This document shows, in pieces, positions 1-7,711 of a stretch of 64,000 bases of DNA (position 1 is its first letter; the number at the start of each line of letters is the position of its first letter). A program made the translations under genes and the position numbers. The DNA lies in assembly GCF_001514305.1 (NCBI RefSeq), contig NZ_KQ949101.1:88395-152394 (forward strand), written 5' to 3'. Under the pieces are notes generated by a model. The model did no database searches. It saw only the letters and a program-made list of their open reading frames with translations, and was not told the origin of the DNA. The DNA is from Streptomyces dysideae. GTDB taxonomy: Bacteria; Actinomycetota; Actinomycetes; Streptomycetales; Streptomycetaceae.

Positions 1-443
1 CGGACTCCCAGAGAACTCAGGAAACGGTGCAGTGCCTCCTGGGCGGTGACCGGTTGCCCCGGGTCGTAGCCGCGCAGATTGACGTAGAGCTGGCCGTCCG
101 GAAAGCGGTCGCGGACCTGGTGGGCCCAGCGCAGCGCGAGCGAGGTCTTGCCGGCGCCGGCGGTGCCGGCGATCACGTACACCGAGACGACGAGAGGATC
201 GTCGCTGTCGCCGGTCAGTACCGCGTTCAGCTGGTCGAGCTCCTCAGTCCGGTTGACGAAGCCGCGTACGTCGGCGGGAAGTTGCCGCGGTGTGGGGGCT
301 GCGGAGCCGCTGCGGTCCGGCATCGCCTGTTCGTGGAAGTGGATGCCTCCTGTGATGTCCCTGGCCTGTACAACGTCGCGGGAAGACGTCTCCGAGAGTT
401 CGGAGTGCGTGCTGCCGGGTCGCTTGTCGTCAGCATTGGACAC
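1..443 (-). CDS. NB-ARC (NLR/STAND-type) ATPase, N-terminal part, cut by the window edge
   Basis: Signal-transducing NTPase of the STAND/NLR class; 147 residues are visible and the gene continues beyond base 1. The start is GTG at 443 with GGAG about 12 nt upstream. Residues 23-37 read DVVQARDITGGIHFH, an amyloid-like motif known at the N-terminus of bacterial NLRs. Residues 91-101 read IAGTAGAGKTS, a Walker A loop with Lys99, followed by the AfsR-like stretch DGQLYVNLRGYDPG. It lies 9 bp after the DUF6879 gene on the same strand and is probably its operon partner. The sensor (TPR or WD40) domain is outside the window. The NB-ARC call is firm; the signalling role is inferred from the motif shared with the gene at 1462. 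Confidence 0.88.
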   Translation of the reverse strand, partial: MSNADDKRPGSTHSELSETSSRDVVQARDITGGIHFHEQAMPDRSGSAAPTPRQLPADVRGFVNRTEELDQLNAVLTGDSDDPLVVSVYVIAGTAGAGKTSLALRWAHQVRDRFPDGQLYVNLRGYDPGQPVTAQEALHRFLSSLGV

Positions 444-452
444 GGTGATCGC

Positions 453-1073
453 TTACTCCGTCGGCGGGGGTAGGTGAGCCACCTCGCGCTCGAAGTAGGA
501 CCTCACGTCTTCCCCTGCCTCGTAGAGCTTCCTGATGTAGTGCTCCCAGCCCCTGACCAGGTCATGGTCGGTGTAGCGGACAGCGCCGAGCGTGGTGCCG
601 GCCTCGGAGTAGAGGACCTGATAGAGGGTTTCGCGGCCGAGGACGACGACTTCCGGCAGCGGGTGCTCGCGCTCCGCCGCAGCCACTCGCCCGCCGCTGA
701 CCACGCGAATTCGCTCTCCGTACTCCGCGCGCTGCCGTAGGGAGTGGAGCTCCCATTGCACGTACGGCGGCAACGGCTCCTCGACCACCCGTACGCGGTG
801 AAAGCGATAGCCCTTGCGTTCGTCTTCCCGGGCCGTGGCCAGCAAGGCGTCGCGCCGGTCCTCCAGCAGCCGCAGCGCCGTCTCCCACTCTCCTCGGCGC
901 AGTGCGTCCCGGCTGGGGCTGCCCTGTTCCTCGAAGTGCTGCCGGCGCTCCAGTTTCCAGGAGCTCGCGTCACGGAGCGCCGTCTCACGTGCGCGGAAGT
1001 CCCGTTTGTAGGCGTCCCGTGTGAGCTGTTCGCCATGCTCAGGTACGAGAACCGGGGGAAGTAGGTCAAGCAT
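453..1073 (-). CDS. DUF6879 family protein
   Basis: A 206-residue soluble protein with the layout of actinobacterial DUF6879 proteins: an N-terminal RDAYKRDFRARE-like segment rich in charge, a central WELHSLRQRAEYGERIRVV stretch and a C-terminal YIRKLYEAGEDVRSYFE tail. The family has no established function but often sits in small regulatory or toxin-like clusters of Streptomyces. Its ATG lies inside the last codons of the upstream 89-residue gene (8-bp overlap), and its stop is 9 bp before the NLR gene, so the three genes look translationally coupled. Inference: a partner or guarded component of the NLR locus. Confidence 0.8.
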   Translation of the reverse strand: MLDLLPPVLVPEHGEQLTRDAYKRDFRARETALRDASSWKLERRQHFEEQGSPSRDALRRGEWETALRLLEDRRDALLATAREDERKGYRFHRVRVVEEPLPPYVQWELHSLRQRAEYGERIRVVSGGRVAAAEREHPLPEVVVLGRETLYQVLYSEAGTTLGAVRYTDHDLVRGWEHYIRKLYEAGEDVRSYFEREVAHLPPPTE

Positions 1074-1335
1074 CGGGGATGTCCGCCTTTGCTGAGCTGA
1101 GCATGATTCCTGGGATGACCACCAACCGCTCGTCCGGGGCGAGGGTCACACCCTCAGGGAGGCGGGAGCGGTAGGCGGCCGTGAGGTCCCTGCCGATGAC
1201 GGCGATATCGCCGTTGTCCAGCCGCCATATGTCCGGACACTCGTCGTGGTCCTCCGAGTTGCCCAGCTCTTTGGCCGACTTTCCCAGCCTTCGCTCGAAT
1301 AACGCGGAGGGGTCGGCCTCCCAGGCACGCGTCAT
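1066..1335 (-). CDS. Conserved small protein (89 aa), first gene of the NLR operon
   Basis: Start ATG at 1335 is chosen over an in-frame ATG at 1365 because GGAGG sits 6 nt before it. The 89-residue product contains GKSAKELGNSEDHDECPDIW and LPEGVTLAPDERLVVIPG, a pattern I recognise as common in Streptomyces hypothetical proteins found with DUF6879 genes. No membrane segment or catalytic motif is visible. It overlaps the DUF6879 gene by 8 bp. Function unknown; by context an accessory component of the same operon. Confidence 0.75.
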   Translation of the reverse strand: MTRAWEADPSALFERRLGKSAKELGNSEDHDECPDIWRLDNGDIAVIGRDLTAAYRSRLPEGVTLAPDERLVVIPGIMLSSAKADIPDA

Positions 1336-1381
1336 CTTCCGCCTCCAGCCCAATTGGTTGCACATTCAGCCACTACAGATT

Positions 1382-1397
1382 GTATCCGTTTCGATAC
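1382..1397. promoter_or_regulatory. Inverted repeat in the divergent NLR/effector promoter region
   Basis: GTATC-CGTTTC-GATAC is a 5-bp-arm palindrome in the 126-bp gap between the divergent starts at 1335 and 1462. Its place suits an operator controlling both directions, but the arms are short and no regulator is identified. Confidence 0.3.
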
Positions 1398-1461
1398 GCA
1401 GAACAACGGGGCATCAGGCCACGGCAGGGCTGTAAGCCCGGTGAGGACTTGGAGGTTGCCG

Positions 1462-1845
1462 GTGGAGCCGATCACGGCTGGACTGCTTGTGGCTCTCGCC
1501 TCAGGTACCGCGGGCGCGGCGGGTCAGCAGATCTGGGCATCTCTGCGTGACCTGGTCGCCCGCCGTCGGCGGGGCGAAGCGGCAGGCGACGAAGGCGAGT
1601 TGGAGGTACCCGCCGAGCCCCCGCGCAGCGAGGAGCGGGCTCACCAACTGGCCGAGGTGCTGAACGAGCGCGCGGAGCAGGACCCGGACTTCGCCAGGGC
1701 GCTGGACATCTGGCGGCGGCGGGCCAGTGCCGAGGCGGGTATACGCACCGGCCCGGGTGAGGTCCGCAATGTGATCTCGGGCGGCACTCAGAGCACGGTC
1801 GTCCAGGCGCGGGACATCAACGGCCCCCTCACGTTCGGCGGTTAG
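1462..1845 (+). CDS. Small amyloid-motif protein, candidate NLR effector
   Basis: A 127-residue protein; GTG at 1462 is preferred because GGAGG lies 6 nt upstream. Residues 5-25 (TAGLLVALASGTAGAAGQQI) form a small-residue-rich hydrophobic helix followed by an Arg cluster at 34-37, which suggests membrane insertion. Residues 55-95 are charged and helical. Residues 102-127 are a C-terminal tail beginning NVISGGTQ and containing VVQARDINGPLTF. The core VVQARDI is identical to that near the N-terminus of the NLR at 1-443. Known logic: in fungal and bacterial NLR systems the effector carries the amyloid motif at its C-terminus and the NLR at its N-terminus. Inference: membrane-targeting cell-death effector. 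It could instead be only a regulatory adaptor. Confidence 0.75.
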   Translation: MEPITAGLLVALASGTAGAAGQQIWASLRDLVARRRRGEAAGDEGELEVPAEPPRSEERAHQLAEVLNERAEQDPDFARALDIWRRRASAEAGIRTGPGEVRNVISGGTQSTVVQARDINGPLTFGG

Positions 1846-1850
1846 AGGTC

Positions 1851-1994
1851 CGCCGCGGTCAGCGAGGAAGGCGGACCAGGCGGCGGCCGTGACGGTGAGG
1901 GCGGCGTCGTCGGGGGCCTTGGAGTCGCGCCCGGTCATCGATCCTCTCCTGCCAACCTCTCGATGAGACCCAGTGATTCGTCGGGGCTCAGCGC
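1851..1994 (-). pseudogene. Remnant of an XRE/DUF397 gene pair
   Basis: Bases 1935-1994 encode ALSPDESLGLIERLAGEDR, almost identical to the last residues of the intact XRE regulator at 4576-5412. Overlapping its stop is an ATG (1938) giving MTGRDSKAPDDAALTVTAAA, a DUF397 protein whose N-terminal WFKSSYS half has been deleted, joining MTG directly to the RDSK motif. Both partners of the pair are thus truncated, leaving a fossil that kept the same order as the live pair. Confidence 0.7.
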
Positions 1995-2063
1995 CGCACC
2001 TGCACACAGAGCCGGTCGGAAACCGGGTGCGGACTGTCGGTGCGGTGGTGTGTGATCGGCGGT

Positions 2064-2195
2064 ATGGCGATTGCGTTGGGCAAGCCGGGAGTCGACGGGC
2101 TGAGCGAGGCTGTGGGCGTGCTGCGGGAGTGGCAGTACGACGGGGCGCCGATGCAACTGCATCCGGGGGACCTGGGCTGGTTCTGGCGGTCAGGG
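2064..2195 (+). pseudogene. 5' fragment of a GNAT-type acetyltransferase
   Basis: About 44 codons from ATG 2064 encode a typical N-terminus of Streptomyces GNAT acetyltransferases: LSEAVGVLREWQYDGAPMQL then HPGDLGWFWRSG. After that the reading frame runs into the antisense of the kinase remnant and loses all similarity, so the acetyl-CoA-binding core is missing. The family assignment rests on recalled similarity to the GWFWRFG-type start. Confidence 0.5.
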
Positions 2196-2199
2196 CTCC

Positions 2200-3466
2200 C
2201 CAGGGAGGGCCTGCCGGGCAAGGCGATCTCGGCGTATGCCCGGCCGTCCGGGAGGGAGCCGCCGCCCTCCCACCACCCGGTCAGCGGATCGTCCTCGTCG
2301 TAGGCGCCACCCAGGCCGAGCAGTGACGGGACCAGGAACAGCGCCCTCACGACCGCCTGGGCCATCGACGGCACCGCGATCCGCAGCCACGTCCGTCTCG
2401 GCCTGGGCTCCTCCACCCTGCGCACACTCGGCGGTCTGATCCCCGCCTCCGGCAGGTTCAGTACGTCACGCGACCTGCCCGTGGCGTCGCCCGCGTCGAA
2501 GTCCCGTAGGTCCGGGAACGTCGTCGCATGCGGCGGTACTGACACCGCCGGCACCGGATCCCACTCGGCGAGGTGCACCTCTGCGTCCAAGAGCCGTGCC
2601 GCGTCCCGCCCCAGCCGGGCGAGGAGTTCGCCGGGGAGCCAGGCGCGGGCCACGGCGTGCCGGGTGCGGTCGATCAACTCCCGTACGGAGGGGCGCTGTT
2701 CGGGCTCCTTTGCGAGGCACTGGCGGACCAGGTCCACCAGCCCGTCGGGTAAGCCGTCCAGGTCCGGCTCCTCGTACGCGATGTGGAACATCACGCTGTG
2801 CACCCCGGCGCCCTCGCCCGGGAAGGGCAGTCGGCCGGTCACCGCGTACGTCAGGACCGAACCCAGGGAGAACACGTCGCTCGCCCGGGGCACCGTCGCC
2901 CCTCACCTGCTCCGGCGACATGAACGCCGGCGTCCCGAGCACCGCACCCGGCTCGGTCAGACTGCCGCCGAGGCTGGCCGTGTAACCGCGGGCGAGGCCG
3001 AAGTCGATGACCCGGGGGCCGTCGACGGTGAGCAGGATGTTCGCCGGTTTGAGGTCCCGGTGCACGAGTCCGGCCTCATGGATCGCCTGCAGCGCGAGCG
3101 CGAGGCGGTGGGTGAGGACGTGCACGGAAGTCGACGGCAGTGGGCCGAAGCCCCCTCGACAATAGTGTTGAGCGATGGCCCGGGTACGTAACTCGTCGCC
3201 ACCCAGGGCGTCTTGGCCTCCGTGTCGGCGTCCAGCACCGGCGCTGTCCACTCGCCCCCGGCCCTGCGCGCGGCGGCGAACTCTCGGGCGAACCGCCGCC
3301 GGAACCCCGGGTGGAGGGCGAAGTCCGCATGCACCAGCTTCACGGCGACCGTACGACCACCCTCGGAGCGCGCCAGATAGACCCGGCCCATGCCCCCGGC
3401 CCCGAGCCGGGCGATCAGGCGGTACGGGCCGATGTGCGACGGGTCGCCGGGGACCAGGGGCTGCAT
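2200..3466 (-). pseudogene. Ser/Thr protein kinase pseudogene with two frameshifts
   Basis: The start near 3466 gives GPYRLIARLGAGGMGRVYLA and the catalytic Lys in VAVKLV. Around base 3160 the frame shifts; the next frame carries LVHRDLKPANIL, VIDFGLARGY and FMSPEQVRGD. A second shift near 2895 returns to the first frame with ASDVFSLGSVLTYAVTGRLP. The two shifts compensate, so most kinase motifs exist, but in two frames. The C-terminal region degenerates near 2230 into unrelated sequence bordering the GNAT fragment. It resembles the live kinase at 12095. Two sequencing errors are possible but less likely given the surrounding remnants. Confidence 0.8.
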
Positions 3467-3507
3467 GGCCCGGGATCATTCCATACGACCTGTCGCAGCA
3501 GGTGTGG

Positions 3508-4152
3508 TCACCGTGAGGGGCCTCGAACGGGTGGCGGGGGTCCGCACAGTTGGGGCGCGGCGCAGGGAGGCGGAGCTGCGAGGCACAGGTGTACGGCTGT
3601 GCTCAACCGGGCGTCGATCGTGGCGCGCTCCTCGGGATCCGAGGGGTTCGTGGGCGGTGTGAGGGCGTAGGGCAGCGCCGTGGTGAGGATGGCCAGGGTC
3701 GTGTGGTCCCGCTCGACCGCTTCGGTGATGTGCTGCGTCACATGCTCACGCAGCCAGAACCATGCTGCGGTGTGCCAGTCGGTGACCGGCCGCAGGATCG
3801 CGGAGTGCACCAGCTCCGGATCGGTGCGGGCCATCGTCCCGACGACGGGGTGTTCCCGCAGTAGGCGCGCCGCACGCACGACGAACCGCACCTGCAGGCA
3901 CCGAGGCGGCAAGGGCTCCATCACCTCACGGGCCACGTGCAGCAGGCGGCGCAGCTCCAGCCGTGTGGCCTCCCTGAGCAGTGCCTCACGGTCGGTCCAG
4001 TTGCGGTAGAGGAAGGGCCGGTTCGTGTCGGCCAGGCGCGCGATCTGCGTCATCCCGGCTCGCCGGGGACCGTACTGGGCCAGCGCTTCCAGGGTCGCCC
4101 GGTGCACGATGCCCGTGCCGGGTGGTGCCTTGACATGGGGGGAGCCGCTCAT
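3508..4152 (-). CDS. TetR-family transcriptional regulator
   Basis: A 214-residue protein with an N-terminal TetR-type helix-turn-helix at about residues 15-60: ATLEALAQYGPRRAGMTQIA then ADTNRPFLYRNWTDREALLR. The remaining helical part is an uncharacterised ligand-binding domain, with a proline-rich tail at the end. No divergent or co-directional enzyme gene is adjacent, so the target cannot be named. It follows the kinase pseudogene on the same strand by about 40 bp. Confidence 0.8.
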   Translation of the reverse strand: MSGSPHVKAPPGTGIVHRATLEALAQYGPRRAGMTQIARLADTNRPFLYRNWTDREALLREATRLELRRLLHVAREVMEPLPPRCLQVRFVVRAARLLREHPVVGTMARTDPELVHSAILRPVTDWHTAAWFWLREHVTQHITEAVERDHTTLAILTTALPYALTPPTNPSDPEERATIDARLSTAVHLCLAAPPPCAAPQLCGPPPPVRGPSR

Positions 4153-4330
4153 GCCGACCAGCGTCGCGTGCGGGCGCCGGGAAGGGCGGGGAGTCGCCTG
4201 AGGATCACCCGGGGGTGGGGGTGTGGTCGGGATAGATGTGACGGATTTCGGGAAAGTGTTACGTGTTTGTGGGGCAAGGGTGGGAGGGGCGGCGGGGGCG
4301 GGCGCGTCACCCTTGTCAGCAGGACGGCTT

Positions 4331-4579
4331 TCAGTACCGGGCCGTTATAAAGGCGGCCCACGCCTTGCCGGAGACGGCGAGGTTCGGGCCGTCGGGGTTC
4401 TTGGAGTCGCGGATGTGGATGGTGGTGGCGTGGGGGCAGGTGGCGACTTCGACGCAGTTTCCGCCGCCGTCGTCGCTGTACGACGACTTGCGCCAGGCGT
4501 AGGCGACTTCGACGCAGTTGCCGCCGCCGCCGTCGCTGTAGCTCGACTTGAACCAGCGAAGGGTTCCGGTGCCGGTCAT
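4331..4579 (-). CDS. DUF397 protein with a duplicated N-terminal motif
   Basis: An 82-residue DUF397 protein. The usual signature appears twice in tandem, WFKSSYSDGGGGNCVEVA at residues 9-26 and WRKSSYSDDGGGNCVEVA at 29-46, followed by a single C-terminal IHIRDSKNPDGPNLAVSG and AWAAFI. Most family members have one copy and about 60-70 residues. It overlaps the XRE regulator stop by 4 bp (ATGA), the standard arrangement for these pairs, in which the small protein is thought to partner or antagonise the regulator. The duplication is visible in DNA as a near-repeat around 4445-4560. Confidence 0.9.
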   Translation of the reverse strand: MTGTGTLRWFKSSYSDGGGGNCVEVAYAWRKSSYSDDGGGNCVEVATCPHATTIHIRDSKNPDGPNLAVSGKAWAAFITARY

Positions 4580-5412
4580 CGTTCCTCTCCTGCCAACCGT
4601 TCGATGAGGCCCAGCGATTCGTCGGGGCTCAGGGCCTGTGCCCGGATCCTCGCATAGCGGTGCGCCAGTTGGGACACCTCGGCCGGATCGCTGACCAGAA
4701 TGCCCTGGTCCTCGATCTCCATGTAGACGACGTGCTGGTGGTCCTTGGTCTCCACGAGCTTCATGGAGCCGCGGTCGCCCGCGTACGTTCCGCGCAGCCC
4801 GCGGTCCAGGGGCAGCACCTGCACGCAGACATTGTCCCTCCGGGCGTCCTCGGCGAGCGAGCGCAGCTGGCCGCGCAGGATCTCCCAGCTGCCGAACGGC
4901 CGCCGCAGCACGCTCTCCTCAAGGATCAGCTCGATCAACGGGGCCGGATTCCGGTCGAAGAGCGCCCTGCGGGCCAGCCGCGCCTCCACCAGTTCCTCGC
5001 GCCTCCGCTCGGACACCGGCGGGTAGCTGCCGCCGATCAGCGCCCGTGCGTAGTCCTCGGTCTGGAACAGGCCGTCGACGACATGCGTCTCGTACGAGCA
5101 GAGCGTGATCGCCCCGGCCTCCAGCTCCGAGAACCCACGGAAGCGTGCGGGGTACTTCTCCAGCAGCATCCACTTGCGCGCCTTCTGGAAGACCCCCAGC
5201 CCGCCGCCGATCGTCTCCTCCAAGTTGACCAGCATCTGATCGCTTGCCGGTTGCGCACACGTCTCCATCGCGCTGACCGCCGCCGCCGTGTACCCGATCT
5301 TCTTGCCCAACTGCTCCTGCGTCAGCGCCTGTTGCTCCCGCAGCGCTTTCGCCAGGGCGGCGACCACATGGGCCGTACCGCCTGCCTCCGTCTTGTTCTC
5401 CGCCCGCGCCAT
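4576..5412 (-). CDS. XRE-family regulator with DUF5753 (Scr1-like)
   Basis: A 278-residue protein. ATG 5412 is chosen over an upstream TTG because GGAGG sits 8 nt before it. The N-terminus holds an XRE helix-turn-helix (ALTQEQLGKKIGYTAAAVSA), and the rest is the DUF5753 domain with the hallmark DGLFQTEDYARALI and VCVQVLPLDRG. The C-terminus ends ALSPDESLGLIERLAGEER. It forms an operon with the DUF397 gene at 4331. Known of the family: such pairs (WhiJ/BldB-like sets in Streptomyces) influence development and antibiotic production. The DNA target is unknown. Confidence 0.9.
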   Translation of the reverse strand: MARAENKTEAGGTAHVVAALAKALREQQALTQEQLGKKIGYTAAAVSAMETCAQPASDQMLVNLEETIGGGLGVFQKARKWMLLEKYPARFRGFSELEAGAITLCSYETHVVDGLFQTEDYARALIGGSYPPVSERRREELVEARLARRALFDRNPAPLIELILEESVLRRPFGSWEILRGQLRSLAEDARRDNVCVQVLPLDRGLRGTYAGDRGSMKLVETKDHQHVVYMEIEDQGILVSDPAEVSQLAHRYARIRAQALSPDESLGLIERLAGEER

Positions 5413-5537
5413 CGCGGTCACCTCCGGACTCAACCGAACTCAACCGGTCACGACTCGTGGACGCCGGTATCCAACCGTGGTCGACCAGCGACACAGAGTC
5501 ATTGAGCACGCTAGCTCCGCCTGCGGAAACTGGTCCC

Positions 5538-5933
5538 ATGGATACGCAAAGTGACCTGAAGTGGATCCCCTTGACCGGCATCCAACTCCGGAAAGCCGGC
5601 GTCCAGTTCGACGCGGTCCGCGTGGACGGTGACGACGGCCGCGCCCTCGCCGACCGCCTCGCGCACATGACCGGCGGCGCACCCGGCCCCGTCGTGCAGG
5701 AGGCGACCGGACGCCGTGGCGTCTACTTCCTCGTCACCGTCGGCAGTACGTCCCACCGCCCCTGGCCGCCGGGCATCACGCGCCTCACCGCGGGGCCGGG
5801 CCACATCTCGTACATCCCGGTACCGGCTCTCGACGGCCTGACCTGGCCCTTGAGTTGGCGCTACCGCCCGACGGACCCGGACCACCGCGTCCACACGCTG
5901 CTGCTGCGCTCCGCCCTTCACTCTCAGGAGTGA
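5538..5933 (+). CDS. Conserved hypothetical protein (131 aa)
   Basis: Start ATG 5538 gives MDTQSDLKWIPLTGIQLRKA. The protein is soluble, with RRGVYFLVTVGSTSHRPWPP near the middle and a C-terminal HTLLLRSALH. It resembles the substrate-style bifunctional DNA primase/polymerase N-terminal fold seen in small Streptomyces proteins that accompany helix-turn-helix genes, but I cannot assign it firmly. It is followed 140 bp later by the helix-turn-helix gene at 6073 on the same strand, which may be functionally linked. Confidence 0.6.
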   Translation: MDTQSDLKWIPLTGIQLRKAGVQFDAVRVDGDDGRALADRLAHMTGGAPGPVVQEATGRRGVYFLVTVGSTSHRPWPPGITRLTAGPGHISYIPVPALDGLTWPLSWRYRPTDPDHRVHTLLLRSALHSQE

Positions 5934-6072
5934 AGTACGCGAACTTCCGCCAGGTAAAACCCGGTTCCAGCTTGCGTTCGTCGCTTTGCGTGCCCATAGA
6001 GTCACGGCAACGGAAACGCCCCCGCGGTGCTGGAACACCCGGGGGCTCGACACCAGGAGAACAGAACTCCCG

Positions 6073-6894
6073 ATGCGCATTCATCGTACGACGCCCACGC
6101 GCGCCTTTTCAGTCTTCTCCAACGCTCTTCTCCGCGACCGGAGCATCTCCTGGTGTGCGGTGGGCGTACTGACGTACCTATTGAGTCTCCCGAACGAGGC
6201 CCGCGTCACCATCCGCACGCTTGCCGATCAGCGTAAGGAGGGGCGGGCCAGGATCTCTGCCGCCCTGCATGAGCTGGAGGGATCCCGGTATCTGCGGCGG
6301 GTCGTGCGCAAGGACCGGGAGTCGGGTCAACTCTCCACCGTGTACGAGGTTTTCGACACTCCGTACGAGGACGAGCCACCCGCGGGTGAAGAGGAAAAAG
6401 TCCAGAACCTGGCCTCCGGTGAGTCGGCCGTCGCGGCCTCGGGCGCTCTCCCTTCGGGAGAAAAGACCAGGGAACAAGAACCTCCCTCCCCGCCGCCCGA
6501 GCCGTCCGCGCCGGACGCGGCGCCGCCCTCCGAGCGCACCGCGCTCGCCGCCAAGCTGCTCGGCTCACTCGGGCGCACCGAACCCCGGCTCACCCTCGGC
6601 GCCGCCGAGGCGCTGCGGCTGGCGCCGTTGGTGGAGGCGTGGTGGGACGCGGGGGCGAACAGTGCGCAGGTGCGGGCGGCGCTGACGGGCGGTCTGCCGC
6701 GCCGGGTGTACTCGGCGCGGGCCCTTGTCGAGGACCGGCTGCGGCGCAAGTGCCCGGCCGGGGCCGCCGCCGAGCCGGTCACGACCGTTGAGGTGGAGAT
6801 CCGTCGGCCCGGTGACTCCGCCTTCCGGGAAGCCGCGCAGCGAGGTGGGGCGATGGCCCGTGCGCTGCTGCGAGGGCGTACGGCGCTCGCGTAG
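6073..6894 (+). CDS. Helix-turn-helix protein, replication/regulator-like
   Basis: A 273-residue protein starting at ATG 6073. Residues about 20-80 form a winged helix: ALLRDRSISWCAVGVLTYLL followed by VTIRTLADQRKEGRARISAA and a recognition-type segment ELEGSRYLRRVVRKD. The middle (about 95-160) is acidic and proline-rich with no fold visible. The C-terminal third is helical (LGRTEPRLTLGAAEALRLAP) and ends in a basic tail. This is a common Streptomyces family of DNA-binding proteins with unknown targets. The start is supported by AGGAGA about 15 nt upstream, slightly far. Confidence 0.7.
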   Translation: MRIHRTTPTRAFSVFSNALLRDRSISWCAVGVLTYLLSLPNEARVTIRTLADQRKEGRARISAALHELEGSRYLRRVVRKDRESGQLSTVYEVFDTPYEDEPPAGEEEKVQNLASGESAVAASGALPSGEKTREQEPPSPPPEPSAPDAAPPSERTALAAKLLGSLGRTEPRLTLGAAEALRLAPLVEAWWDAGANSAQVRAALTGGLPRRVYSARALVEDRLRRKCPAGAAAEPVTTVEVEIRRPGDSAFREAAQRGGAMARALLRGRTALA

Positions 6895-6994
6895 GCGATG
6901 CAACAGACTCCCGACCGCACGCCCGTGCTGCCGGGCCAACCCAACCTGACCCAACCGAGGGGAACGTGATGACCGCATTACTCGAACGGACCGA

Positions 6995-7019
6995 GGCAGT
7001 ATACCAGCGGTATACTGCC
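6995..7019 (+). promoter_or_regulatory. Palindromic operator overlapping a leaderless promoter of the TA operon
   Basis: A perfect palindrome with 10-bp arms, GGCAGTATAC-CAGCG-GTATACTGCC, lies 3 bp before the antitoxin ATG at 7023. The right arm contains TATACT (7011-7016), a near-consensus -10 box whose expected start point falls at the ATG, implying a leaderless transcript. This is the classic layout for autorepression by antitoxin or TA complex. No clear -35 box was seen. Confidence 0.7.
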
Positions 7020-7022
7020 GTC

Positions 7023-7286
7023 ATGGCTGACACCACCGTCAAGGTCGACCCCGCTGTCCGTGACCGCCTCATGGTGCTCGCCCGCGAGCGCGGTATGACC
7101 ATGCGTGATCTCATCGCCGAGCTGGCGGGGGCGACGCCCACGAAGGAGGAGCTGCGGAAGCGGTATGAGGAGACCAAGGCGTACTGCGAGACGCACTTCG
7201 GTGTGACGCTCACGGACGAGGACCACGACCGGGTGGAGAAGGTCTGGCAGGACCTCGAAGCCGGCCGGCCCGTGGACAGCCTGTGA
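7023..7286 (+). CDS. Antitoxin of a type II toxin-antitoxin pair
   Basis: An 87-residue protein. ATG 7023 is chosen because the operator palindrome occupies the codons just before it. The N-terminus MADTTVKVDPAVRDRLMVLA is a ribbon-helix-helix-type start, followed by ARERGMTMRDLIAELAG. The C-terminal half (EELRKRYEETKAYCETHFGV, TDEDHDRVEKVWQDLEAG) is an acidic helical tail of the type that wraps a toxin. The stop overlaps the next gene by 4 bp (GTGA), typical of TA operons. Inference: DNA-binding antitoxin repressing its own promoter. Confidence 0.8.
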   Translation: MADTTVKVDPAVRDRLMVLARERGMTMRDLIAELAGATPTKEELRKRYEETKAYCETHFGVTLTDEDHDRVEKVWQDLEAGRPVDSL

Positions 7287-7696
7287 GTACGCAGAGGGCC
7301 GGGTCGACCGGCGTCGTCTTCGACGAGTCGGCTCTGCTGGCGCTGGGCTCGGGGAACGCGCTCGCGTCGCAGTTCGTCTCGAACACCGAGCACGGTCCCA
7401 CTCGGCACGTCTACGTTCCCGCACTCTGCCTGGCCGCCGCCGACGGTATGCGCAAGGGACTCGCCGAGCATGTCGGGGCCCTGCCCGCCGTCGAGATCGT
7501 CGAGCTGGACTTCGCGGGCGCGTCCACGGTGGGTGCGCTGCTGCGTGACGGGGCGGAGTGGCGGCTCGGCCATGCCGTCCACCTGTCGCGGCCCACGGTC
7601 GGCTGGCCGGACGGGCGCCACGTCGTGACCGTCGATCCCGAGGTGTACGCGGACATGCCTCTCGTACGCACGATCCGGTTGCCGCATCAGCGGTGA
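7283..7696 (+). CDS. Putative PIN-like toxin of the TA pair
   Basis: A 137-residue protein starting at GTG 7283 within the antitoxin stop. The N-terminus TGVVFDESALLALGSGN resembles strand 1 of PIN domains (VVxDxSALLAL), with Asp as the first expected acidic residue. Later acidic residues in ALPAVEIVELDF and a C-terminal HVVTVDPEVYADMP could complete a reduced site, but the canonical central Glu-Asp motif is not obvious. Known of PIN toxins: Mg-dependent RNases. Here activity is inferred from position and the partial signature only. A terminator follows at 7712. Confidence 0.65.
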   Translation: MSTQRAGSTGVVFDESALLALGSGNALASQFVSNTEHGPTRHVYVPALCLAAADGMRKGLAEHVGALPAVEIVELDFAGASTVGALLRDGAEWRLGHAVHLSRPTVGWPDGRHVVTVDPEVYADMPLVRTIRLPHQR

Positions 7697-7711
7697 ACCA
7701 GGAGGGCAGGA

